Made by a program: the position numbers and the translations under genes
The notes under the pieces: model-generated
What the model saw: only the letters and a program-made list of their open reading frames with translations
Told to the model about the DNA's origin: nothing
Databases searched by the model: none
Shown: piece by piece, positions 1 through 6,486 of the stretch
Layout of the letters: each line of letters begins with the position of its first letter
Numbering within the stretch: the first letter of the stretch is position 1
Origin: Oceanobacillus indicireducens
Lineage (GTDB): Bacteria > Bacillota > Bacilli > Bacillales > Amphibacillaceae
Direction: 5' to 3'
Assembly: GCF_014647195.1 (NCBI RefSeq)
Contig: NZ_BMOS01000001.1
Location: forward strand, 164,453 to 228,452
Length of the DNA: 64,000 nucleotides

Positions 1-396
1 CGGATTGCTAAAGCGAATACAAAATTTGGATTTATCCAGTCGACAATTGGTATCCTACCTGGCTGGGGCGGTGGTGCGATTCTTTATAAAAAAGTGCAAC
101 CGGATTTTGCACTTGACTGGATTGCAAGGGGAGCTATATTAGACGCCTGTGAGCTCGAAGAAAAAGGGTGGATTCACCATGTAATTGATGACAGAGATTG
201 GGACGATGCCATTTATCTAGAAAACTATATAGCAAAGTCGGAAGAACAGATGCGTCTATTAAAAAAACAATTCACAATCAATATCGCAGCAGATGAACTT
301 TCTAGGCTGATGGTGGAAGAGGTGAAAAGCGCTGCTAGTCTATGGGAATCTGAAGCTCATAAGCAAGCAATTGAAAAATTTTCTAAAAAGAAATAG
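1..396 (+). CDS. Crotonase (enoyl-CoA hydratase/isomerase) family protein, C-terminal part
   Basis: The gene is open from the first base of the window, so only its last 131 residues are visible and the true start lies upstream. The glycine-rich GWGGGAILYKK segment (about visible residues 22-32) matches the crotonase stretch after the second oxyanion-hole loop. It is followed by the family's A-x-G-A-I-L-D-A-C-E-L...G-W-I-H-H-V-I block, which corresponds to the usual 'eA...Glv..vv' region. Crotonases act on acyl-CoA thioesters in the cytoplasm; the exact substrate cannot be told from the C-terminus. The gene is followed by rsfA after 67 bp. B. subtilis does not have a crotonase at this spot as far as I recall, so the neighbourhood is partly rearranged. 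Family assignment is fairly sure, function is not. Confidence 0.75.
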   Translation, partial: RIAKANTKFGFIQSTIGILPGWGGGAILYKKVQPDFALDWIARGAILDACELEEKGWIHHVIDDRDWDDAIYLENYIAKSEEQMRLLKKQFTINIAADELSRLMVEEVKSAASLWESEAHKQAIEKFSKKK

Positions 397-463
397 CTAA
401 ACATGATTCTATCAACCCTCACTTCTGCATACATTGATAGCAAAGTAATGAAGGAGGATTGCG

Positions 464-952
464 ATGAAAGAAACTAGACAGGATGCATGGACGAAAGAAG
501 AAGATGTTTTATTAGCAGAAACCGTCCTGCAATATATTAAGAATGGTAATACCCAGCTGGAAGCGTTTAAAGAAGTGGCTGCTAAACTTGCAAGAACACC
601 GGCTGCTTGTGGTTTCCGCTGGAATGCGACAATTCGGAAGCAGTATGATTCAGCGATCCGCAAAGCGAAAGAAGAGCGAAAAAAGGTGAGTAGCCAAGCA
701 TTGCGTGCGCTCCAGGCGAATGAAGGGGCTCTTGAAATGAATGCAATTGAGTCTGCTATACAACTTCTGGAACAATTGAAAAGTAAAGGCCCTGAAGCCG
801 AGAATAATGAACAAGTGCAATTGATTGAGAGGCTTAAACAGGAGAATGAGCAACTGAAACAACAAATCGAACGGTATAAAAATGCTTGGAGCGAGATGGA
901 AAAGTTATGGAATTGGGTGGATGGAAACAGTGAACGTAATCTCGGTGTTTAA
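464..952 (+). CDS. rsfA: RsfA-type prespore-specific transcription regulator
   Basis: This 162-residue protein has an N-terminal Myb/SANT-like helix-turn-helix (about residues 7-65: [15 protein letters not shown], then [11 protein letters not shown]) and a C-terminal glutamine/glutamate-rich coiled coil (about 110-150). This is the layout of B. subtilis RsfA (YlbO), a regulator made in the forespore that adjusts sigma-F-dependent gene expression. The ATG at 464 follows a strong AAGGAGG with good spacing. The gene sits next to ylbP as in B. subtilis, though here ylbP is convergent. I looked for a sigma-F promoter upstream: a GCATA is present near 434, but no matching -10 follows at the right distance. 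Assignment rests on sequence pattern plus synteny. Confidence 0.9.
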   Translation: MKETRQDAWTKEEDVLLAETVLQYIKNGNTQLEAFKEVAAKLARTPAACGFRWNATIRKQYDSAIRKAKEERKKVSSQALRALQANEGALEMNAIESAIQLLEQLKSKGPEAENNEQVQLIERLKQENEQLKQQIERYKNAWSEMEKLWNWVDGNSERNLGV

Positions 953-997
953 AAAAACCACGTGAAGTTCGTTCACTAACTTCACGTGGAAATTTTT
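951..997. terminator. Bidirectional terminator between rsfA and ylbP
   Basis: A 12-bp perfect stem (CCACGTGAAGTT at 958-969, AACTTCACGTGG at 978-989) is flanked by a run of A on the left and T on the right. It can end transcription of rsfA on + and ylbP on -. Confidence 0.9.
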
Positions 998-1494
998 CAT
1001 TCATCGTCATGATTAGGGAGTGCGGCCTTTTCCTGGACACCTTGAGGTAGCCAAATCAATGGATTCTCCCCAAGGTCCCGTTCGAGATCATATTGGGCTT
1101 TTTGGAAACCCATCTTTTCCCAGAAGCCTTGTGAATTGATCCGTGGACTTGTTTTAATTGGTAAATTAAAGCTCTTCGCATAGTCCACCATCAATTTTCC
1201 ATACCCTTTCCCTTGGTAGTCTGGTAATACTTCCAGCTTCCAGAGTGCTAAATAATCCTGTGGTGGGTCAAAATAGTTATCATATTTTTCTTTTATTCTG
1301 TATAAACTCATTCTCGCTATTAGGTTCTCCCCGATATAAACCCCGTAAAAAGGTGATTCACTATTGTTTTCAATCAAGTTGTTCTGTAAGTCTTCGAGCA
1401 TTGAGAGCTCTTGGTTGCCATATTCTCGAAAGCGTTTAAATTTCTCAAGTGTTTTGAAGTTGATTAATAAGTTTTCCACCTTCACTTTATTCAT
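997..1494 (-). CDS. ylbP: YlbP-like GNAT-family N-acetyltransferase
   Basis: The 165-residue protein carries the GNAT acetyl-CoA-binding motif A (LEVLPDYQGKGYGKLMVDYAK, about residues 87-107) with the Q/R-x-x-G-x-G/A signature. A conserved C-terminal RDLGENPLIW follows. Its sequence and length match B. subtilis YlbP, whose substrate is unknown. Start is the ATG at 1494 on the minus strand, preceded by GGGGGATG as ribosome-binding site. It is convergent with rsfA and shares its terminator. Small-molecule or protein acetylation is expected from the family; no specific target is inferred. Confidence 0.88.
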   Translation of the reverse strand: MNKVKVENLLINFKTLEKFKRFREYGNQELSMLEDLQNNLIENNSESPFYGVYIGENLIARMSLYRIKEKYDNYFDPPQDYLALWKLEVLPDYQGKGYGKLMVDYAKSFNLPIKTSPRINSQGFWEKMGFQKAQYDLERDLGENPLIWLPQGVQEKAALPNHDDE

Positions 1495-1687
1495 ACTTAC
1501 ATCCCCCTTAGTTTATCATGGATATTCATTCATGAAACATTAAATGATCAAAGCATGTTAGATGTATTCTTTCTCTTTATAATTATACATTAATTAATAG
1601 TTTTTTTAAATCTTGAGGTTGTGTAACATTGTTATTTCGAATATAGTAGAATCAAAATAGTGCAATCTTGAATGCCAATTTTTATAC

Positions 1688-2233
1688 ACTCAACTTACTT
1701 GAGCAGATCACTTCCATTCAGCGTAAGTGCAACTATCTTCTGGAGGTTCGCAGTCCAGACACCTCTCGCACCTGCTGAGCGGCTGGTGAGCCTCCTCGCA
1801 GGCAAGCCTGCTGCGGGGTCTCACCAAGCCTATCGACGAACAGGATGTTCTAATGCCGGCATTGGTCACAGGACGTGACCGTACTTAGCCGGCCTCCCGC
1901 AGGAGTCTCGAGGTGTCCGGACTGCTCCGAGGAAAGATTCAATTTGTAACACTAATTGTTATTCGGGAAGTACAACTTTCATTTTGATGGAATAAACTCC
2001 ATTCAAAATAATCTTCCCAACCAGTTCAGTTGCCCGGTGGACGGTGGCTCCTGCGGGAATAGCACAAGTCCGGAGACCCCGCAGGGCGATAGCCCGAGGA
2101 GGCTTCGGCTGTGCCCGCGGAAAGCATCCGTCCACCGGGCAACTGAACGGCGATTAGAGATCCAGCCGAGAGAACGTGCTAAACACTTATGCTGAATGAA
2201 AGTAATTTATTGTTTGGTTTGTGAAAGTTAAGT
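1688..2233 (+). repeat. Composite palindromic repeat element, copy I (polarity B to A on +)
   Basis: This non-coding, GC-rich block fills most of the gap between ylbP and the DUF3397 gene. Outer ends: ACTCAACTTA (1688) and GTGAAAGTTAAGT (2221-2233). Inner inverted ends: CATTCAGCGTAAGTG (1715-1729) and CACTTATGCTGAATG (2184-2198). Module B spans 1750-1925, with arms GCAGTCCAGACACCT and AGGTGTCCGGACTGC. Module A spans 2024-2148 and has perfect 21-bp arms beginning GTTCAGTTGCCCGG. Module B holds an insert with two hairpins, GAAC-AGGAT-GTTC (1838-1850) and GGTCAC-AGGAC-GTGACC (1864-1880), the second enclosed by GCCGGC/GCCGGC. Frames that stay open through it are by-products of GC-rich sequence and lack ribosome-binding sites. 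The 1495-1687 stretch before it shows nothing clear. Confidence 0.85.
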
Positions 2234-2239
2234 TATACT
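2210..2239 (+). promoter_or_regulatory. Outward-facing sigma-A-like promoter at the end of repeat copy I
   Basis: TTGTTT (2210-2215), an 18-bp spacer and TATACT (2234-2239) lie across the repeat's outer end and point into the DUF3397-bshC pair. No better promoter is visible before 2277. Copy II has the same arrangement before ileS. Confidence 0.45.
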
Positions 2240-2276
2240 GGGAAAATTGGTAAATCACATAAGGAGAAACTACGGA

Positions 2277-2657
2277 ATGCTAGATTTTATTGTTTATATT
2301 CTATCGTTTTTTATTACGATTCCGCTGCTTGCCAGTTTTCTTGTTTATATTATTCGTATGATTCGTGAGCGGAATAAGTTAAAAGCGTTTCATGCTGCAG
2401 TGAATTGGACGACACTTTTATATATTATCGCTGTGACGATTATGCTTGGGATTGTATTTGACCGCAGCTTTGTTGGGATTGTTTTAATCTTCCTGCTTTT
2501 ATCCCTGTCATTAATTGTATTTATCCAGTGGAGGATGGGGCAAGATGTACAAATTAAGAAAGCGGCCAAATTATTATGGAGAATATCTTTTCTTCTATTC
2601 TTTCTCCTTTACGGGTGCTTAATGATTGTCGGGATTATTAAATATTTGGCAGCATAA
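2277..2657 (+). CDS. DUF3397 family integral membrane protein
   Basis: The 126-residue protein is almost entirely hydrophobic, with four predicted membrane segments (about residues 3-22, 38-58, 62-80 and 102-122) and short charged loops. DUF3397 proteins are commonly found directly upstream of bshC in Bacillaceae; their function is unknown. A TTG at 2247 would add 10 residues, but the AAGGAG at 2261-2266 fits ATG 2277, so that start is chosen. bshC begins 73 bp downstream. The gap contains only a weak hairpin (AACAGAAA...TTTCTGTT, 2658-2681) without a T run, so the two genes may be cotranscribed, possibly from the promoter at the end of repeat copy I. Confidence 0.75.
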   Translation: MLDFIVYILSFFITIPLLASFLVYIIRMIRERNKLKAFHAAVNWTTLLYIIAVTIMLGIVFDRSFVGIVLIFLLLSLSLIVFIQWRMGQDVQIKKAAKLLWRISFLLFFLLYGCLMIVGIIKYLAA

Positions 2658-2730
2658 ACAGAAAGAGTGAAATTTCTGTTGGGATTAGATACAATACAAC
2701 TTGGACTTATTCATAAAGGAGTAGAATCAG

Positions 2731-4347
2731 ATGCGAATCGACGCGGTAAACATACGGAATCAAGGTCAGTTGATCGCTGATTATAAAAGCAATAGATCGG
2801 TTATGAAATTTTTTGATTATCATCCTTTCGAATCGGTGGATGAAAGGGTGGAGGAGTTAAGCAATAGATCATTCAAACGTGAGGAATTGGCGGCGATTCT
2901 TGCGGAGCGCAATACAGCCTGGGGTGCAGGGGAAGCGACATTAAAAAATATAAAAAAGTTTCAGAACCCAGAAAGTGTTGTCGTCGTAGGTGGGCAGCAA
3001 GCGGGACTCCTCACAGGACCGCTCTATACGATCAACAAAATAATTTCGATCCTTCAATATGCAAAGGAGCAGGAAAAAAGATTAAATATACCCGTTTTAC
3101 CCGTCTTCTGGATAGCAGGAGAGGACCATGATTTTGAGGAAGTCAATCATGTATTCTTCCCGCATGGAAAAGGGCTGAACAAGTATCCGCTCAAGCAATC
3201 CCATTATAAAAAACTTCCCGTAACGGATATTACATTGGACCAAGAGGTTGCAGCCAAATGGGTGGACGAACTTTTCTCCAAGCTTCCGGAAACTATACAT
3301 ACGAGAGATATTTACCAGTTGGTAACGGGTGCGTTACGCCAATCTGTAAGTTTCACCGATTTTTTTGCTGTTGTCATTCATAAACTCTTCCAAGAAGAAG
3401 GGATTATCTTGATGGATGCAGCTGATGAGAAGATTCGTAATATCGAACAAGATTATTTTATCCGCTTGATTGAGAATCAGCCAAAGATCAGCCGAGGTGT
3501 ATTTGATATTGCAAAAGAACTGGAAGACTGTGGATACACGGCTGCTCTCGAACTAGACCCCGCTGATGGTCATTTATTCTATCACTTGGATGGAGAACGT
3601 ATTTTATTAAGCCGGACGGAGCAAGGGACTTGGAAGGGCAAGCAAGATGAAATCGAGCTAACGACAGAGGATTTATTAAAGCTTGCGGAAACAAATCCAG
3701 AGAAGCTAAGTAATAATGTCGTCACCCGTCCAGTTATGCAGGAACTTCTCCTGCCTACATTAGCTTTCATAGGGGGACCAGGAGAAATTAGTTATTGGGC
3801 ACTGCTGAAGCCTGCGTTTCACGCATTAGATTTGAAGATGCCTCCAGTTATCCCAAGGCTTTCATTTACTTATCTCCCTGAGACAATTAATAAAGCGCTC
3901 GCTGCAACAGGTTTAACTGTTGAGGAGGCAATTAACGAAGGAAGTTCTGCCAAAAGAGAGCAATGGCTCTTAACGAAACAAGAGCCACCGATTGATGAAC
4001 TTGCTAAGAACTTGAAAGAAACAATTAAAGAAGCCCATAAACCACTCCGAGAAACGGCAGAAGCAATCCGGGATGATGTGGGAGCACTTGCAGAGAAAAA
4101 CCTTCATTACTTGCAAAGGGAAATCGAATTTTTGCAACACCGAATGAAGCTAGCTTTAGAGGAGAAGTATGCAAAAGATATCAAACAATTTGATGAGATT
4201 CAATTACTGCTTCGCCCAGGAGAAGGATTACAAGAGCGGATGTGGAATGTTTTACCGTTTTTGAATGAATACGGAAGAGAGTTCATTTCAAAAGTAGCTC
4301 GTTGTACCTGTTCTTTCCAAAACTCGCATTACGTTGTTTATTTATAA
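2731..4347 (+). CDS. bshC: Bacillithiol synthase BshC (putative cysteine ligase)
   Basis: At 538 residues this has the normal BshC length. BshC is the last enzyme of bacillithiol synthesis, joining cysteine to glucosaminyl-malate to make the low-molecular-weight thiol of Bacillota. Recognisable family blocks are GGQQAGLLTGPLYTINK (about residues 87-103), VFWIAGEDHDFEEVNH (about 125-140), FIGGPGEISYW (about 345-355) and the C-terminal WNVLPFLNEYGREF...HYVVYL. A long coiled coil lies between about 400 and 490, as in the B. subtilis structure. ATG 2731 follows AAAGGAGTAG. The gene lies immediately before mraZ, as in B. subtilis (yllA). A strong terminator follows. Confidence 0.95.
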   Translation: MRIDAVNIRNQGQLIADYKSNRSVMKFFDYHPFESVDERVEELSNRSFKREELAAILAERNTAWGAGEATLKNIKKFQNPESVVVVGGQQAGLLTGPLYTINKIISILQYAKEQEKRLNIPVLPVFWIAGEDHDFEEVNHVFFPHGKGLNKYPLKQSHYKKLPVTDITLDQEVAAKWVDELFSKLPETIHTRDIYQLVTGALRQSVSFTDFFAVVIHKLFQEEGIILMDAADEKIRNIEQDYFIRLIENQPKISRGVFDIAKELEDCGYTAALELDPADGHLFYHLDGERILLSRTEQGTWKGKQDEIELTTEDLLKLAETNPEKLSNNVVTRPVMQELLLPTLAFIGGPGEISYWALLKPAFHALDLKMPPVIPRLSFTYLPETINKALAATGLTVEEAINEGSSAKREQWLLTKQEPPIDELAKNLKETIKEAHKPLRETAEAIRDDVGALAEKNLHYLQREIEFLQHRMKLALEEKYAKDIKQFDEIQLLLRPGEGLQERMWNVLPFLNEYGREFISKVARCTCSFQNSHYVVYL

Positions 4348-4362
4348 TCCACTTTGGGAACA

Positions 4363-4388
4363 TTTACCACCACCATCCACCACTTTTA
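4363..4388 (-). promoter_or_regulatory. MraZ-box-like repeats in reverse orientation
   Basis: Read on the minus strand this is AGTGGTGGAT followed by GGTGGTGGTA, two copies of a TGG-rich decamer. It mirrors the array at 4497-4523 in front of mraZ, with the bshC terminator between them. It could be a second MraZ binding array. No function is demonstrated. Confidence 0.4.
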
Positions 4389-4396
4389 AAAAGAAT

Positions 4397-4441
4397 AGAG
4401 AAAAGCAGTTAATCATTGATATGACAGCTTTTCTCTTTTTT
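4397..4441 (+). terminator. Rho-independent terminator of bshC
   Basis: A 10-bp stem, AGAGAAAAGC (4397-4406) with GCTTTTCTCT (4427-4436), is followed by a T run. It separates bshC from the dcw cluster. Confidence 0.9.
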
Positions 4442-4496
4442 TGTTTCTATTACTTTTCTCCAAGCAAGTGAAAATCTGAAAAAATATCGAAAAAGA

Positions 4497-4530
4497 AGTG
4501 GAGGATAGTGGAGGGTTGTGGTAATATAAT
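4497..4530 (+). promoter_or_regulatory. Promoter of the dcw cluster with MraZ-box direct repeats
   Basis: TGGAGG at 4499, TGGAGG at 4509 and TGGTAA at 4519 recur every 10 bp, the spacing reported for MraZ operators (TGG-rich direct repeats, one per helical turn). A TATAAT -10 box lies at 4525-4530. The repeats occupy the place where a -35 box would be, so autoregulation by MraZ is likely. The -35 itself is not recognisable. Confidence 0.65.
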
Positions 4531-4553
4531 ATTACGAAAGTGGGGAGAAGAAT

Positions 4554-4985
4554 ATGTTCATGGGGGAATACAAGCATAATGTTGATACGAAGGGCAGAAT
4601 GATTGTACCCGCCAAGTTTCGTGAAGAACTTGGGGATACATTTGTTGTGACCCGCGGTCTTGATAAATGCTTGTTCGCTTACCCAATGAACGAATGGAAG
4701 ATTATTGAAGATAAATTAAAACAACTCCCACTAACAAAGAAAGATGCCAGAGCCTTCACCCGTTTCTTCTTTTCAGGTGCCGTTGAATGTGAAGTGGATA
4801 AACAGGGAAGAATAAATATTCCTTCCACACTAAGGACATATGCCGCACTGGAAAAGGAATGTGTTGTCATCGGGGTCTCTGATCGAGTAGAGATCTGGGC
4901 AGGAGAGAAATGGGAAGAATACGTGGAAGAATCGGAGGAATCTTTCTCCGAGATCGCAGAAAATCTATTGGATTTTGATATTTAA
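4554..4985 (+). CDS. mraZ: Transcriptional regulator MraZ
   Basis: The 143-residue protein has two tandem MraZ/SpoVT-AbrB-type folds (about residues 5-50 and 76-122). Each contains the D-x-K/Q-G-R signature (DTKGRM near the N-terminus, DKQGRINIP in the middle) and the family phrase [13 protein letters not shown] links them. MraZ is a ring-forming DNA-binding protein that represses the division and cell wall cluster it heads. ATG 4554 gives the N-terminus MFMGEYKH, the same as B. subtilis MraZ; a second ATG two codons on is possible. The TGG repeats just upstream are its probable operator. Confidence 0.97.
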   Translation: MFMGEYKHNVDTKGRMIVPAKFREELGDTFVVTRGLDKCLFAYPMNEWKIIEDKLKQLPLTKKDARAFTRFFFSGAVECEVDKQGRINIPSTLRTYAALEKECVVIGVSDRVEIWAGEKWEEYVEESEESFSEIAENLLDFDI

Positions 4986-4997
4986 AACAAAAGCAGA

Positions 4998-5092
4998 AGC
5001 GACTGTTTAGCGCGACGTGTGGCTGTGTCCCTTATAGAGACAATTGGCATGTCTCTTTACCACACGGATGCTCAAAAAGTCCGCTAGTCGCT
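4998..5092 (+). ncRNA. Structured leader element between mraZ and rsmH
   Basis: Three nested stems can form in this 95-nt stretch. The outer stem pairs AGCGACT (4998-5004) plus AGCG with CGCT plus AGTCGCT (5086-5092). The middle stem pairs CGTGTGG (5016-5022) with CCACACG (5060-5066). The inner stem pairs AGAGACA (5036-5042) with TGTCTCT (5050-5056), leaving a 7-nt loop. There is no T run, so it does not look like an intrinsic terminator. It ends about 20 nt before the rsmH ribosome-binding site, which suggests a cis-acting RNA or processing site in the mraZ-rsmH transcript. I cannot match it to a known family; the actinobacterial mraW motif is a different sequence. Confidence 0.55.
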
Positions 5093-5120
5093 GATGGAAG
5101 TAATTGAAGCAGGTGATCAC

Positions 5121-6098
5121 TTGTTTGAACATTATAGTGTATTGAAACAGGAAACAATAAAAGGCTTGAATATAGTGCCAAATGGTACATACGTAGACTG
5201 TACAGTTGGCGGCGGAGGTCACTCAGAAGAAATAGCATCGAGATTGAATAAGGATGGACTCCTAATCGCTTTTGATCAGGACATTGATGCGCTAGAAGCA
5301 GCCAAAAAAAGATTAGCGCCTTATGAGGACCGGATCCAATTTATCCATGCGAATTTTCGAGAAATCAGTGAGGAACTCGAGAAGCTCGATAGGGATCGAA
5401 TCGATGGTATCTTATTTGATCTCGGAGTTTCCTCTCCGCAGCTAGATCGTGGGGAAAGAGGATTTAGTTATCACCAGGATGCCGAACTCGATATGCGTAT
5501 GAATCAGGAAAGTGATTTGACAGCAAAGGAAATAGTGAATGATTGGCCTTATGAAAAGTTAGTAGGCATCTTTTTCCAATATGGTGAAGAGAAATTTTCA
5601 AAGCAAATCGCAAGGAAAATTGAAGACTATCGCAGGACCGCTACGATAGAGACAACCTCCGAACTTGTAGAGATCATCAAAGAAGCAATTCCCGCTCCTG
5701 CAAGAAGAAAGGGGGGGCACCCTGCAAAACGGATATTTCAAGCATTACGGATTGCAGTAAATGATGAACTGGCCGCTTTCAATGATGCACTGCATCAAGC
5801 AGCAGAACTTGTAAGTATTGATGGAAGAGTTGTCGTAATCACATTCCATTCTTTAGAAGACCGTTTATGCAAGCAGGCCTTTAAAAAATGGAGTACAGCG
5901 AAAGAAACACCACGAAATTTACCAATCATACCGAAAGAGCACGAAGCACCGTTTCGGTTAATTACGAGAAAACCAATTATAGCAAAGGAGAGTGAACTCG
6001 AGGAAAATCGCAGGTCACGCTCTGCTAAATTAAGAATTGTAGAGAAAAGAAAAAAATGGGATAAAGCATTTATATACGAGGAAGGGTGGAGAAAATAA
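5121..6098 (+). CDS. rsmH: 16S rRNA (cytosine-1402-N4)-methyltransferase RsmH
   Basis: RsmH (MraW) methylates N4 of C1402 in the 16S rRNA decoding centre using S-adenosylmethionine. The SAM-binding motif appears as [13 protein letters not shown] (about residues 25-37), with [12 protein letters not shown] (about 98-109) and the late HSLEDR block (about 245-250). I place the start at TTG 5121, giving [13 protein letters not shown], which aligns with the B. subtilis N-terminus and has AGGTGAT at good spacing. An upstream ATG at 5094 would add nine residues, but it sits directly against the stem structure and lacks a ribosome-binding site. The stop overlaps ftsL (TAATG). Confidence 0.93.
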   Translation: MFEHYSVLKQETIKGLNIVPNGTYVDCTVGGGGHSEEIASRLNKDGLLIAFDQDIDALEAAKKRLAPYEDRIQFIHANFREISEELEKLDRDRIDGILFDLGVSSPQLDRGERGFSYHQDAELDMRMNQESDLTAKEIVNDWPYEKLVGIFFQYGEEKFSKQIARKIEDYRRTATIETTSELVEIIKEAIPAPARRKGGHPAKRIFQALRIAVNDELAAFNDALHQAAELVSIDGRVVVITFHSLEDRLCKQAFKKWSTAKETPRNLPIIPKEHEAPFRLITRKPIIAKESELEENRRSRSAKLRIVEKRKKWDKAFIYEEGWRK

Positions 6099-6475
6099 TG
6101 AGCGCAAATCAAGCGAGGAGCTGGAACGCGAATCCATCTCCTAGTCCAAATCACGAACCAAAAAAGGTATCTGTAAAGGTTAAGAAACAGGGTTGGATTA
6201 CCAAAGGTGAAAAAGTCATTTATTCAATGATTGCTGCTGGTTTAATTATTGCTGGTGTATTTATGGTTTCTTTATCTTCCGAGACAGATGCCTTAAACCG
6301 GGAATTACAACAACTTGAACGCACTGTCCAACAACAACAAATCGCAAATGAAGGCCTCGCTTTCGAAGTGAAAGAATTATCCCGTCCAGAACGTATTATC
6401 TCCATTGCCGAATCACATGGATTAACAATTCAAAATGCTGAGGTAAAACAAGCGCAAGCAGTAGAACAGGATTAA
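6098..6475 (+). CDS. ftsL: Cell division protein FtsL
   Basis: This 125-residue bitopic protein has a short basic cytoplasmic tail (residues 1-38), one transmembrane helix (about 40-60) and an extracytoplasmic coiled coil rich in Q, E and L (about 62-105). FtsL forms the FtsL-DivIC-DivIB complex that activates septal peptidoglycan synthesis. Sequence conservation is low in this family, so position between rsmH and pbpB and the topology carry much of the weight. ATG 6098 is preferred over a GTG at 6086 because GGTGGAG lies 8 bp before it. It overlaps the rsmH stop codon, which implies translational coupling. Confidence 0.9.
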   Translation: MSANQARSWNANPSPSPNHEPKKVSVKVKKQGWITKGEKVIYSMIAAGLIIAGVFMVSLSSETDALNRELQQLERTVQQQQIANEGLAFEVKELSRPERIISIAESHGLTIQNAEVKQAQAVEQD

Positions 6476-6486
6476 GAGGTTATCGT

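Noticed and set aside
427..463. Sigma-F promoter for rsfA
   Set aside because: GCATA is present near 434, but no GGNNANAMTR-type -10 follows at 14-16 bp.
1838..1880. CsrA-binding hairpins (GGA in loop)
   Set aside because: The loops contain GGA, but the base two positions before it is C rather than the preferred A, and there is no evidence of transcription. Kept only as a folding observation.
1672..2195. Open frames of 60-80 codons inside repeat copy I
   Set aside because: They lie in palindromic GC-rich repeat sequence, have no ribosome-binding sites and no protein-like composition.
4998..5092. Known actinobacterial mraW RNA motif
   Set aside because: The sequence and taxon differ; only the location before rsmH (mraW) is shared.
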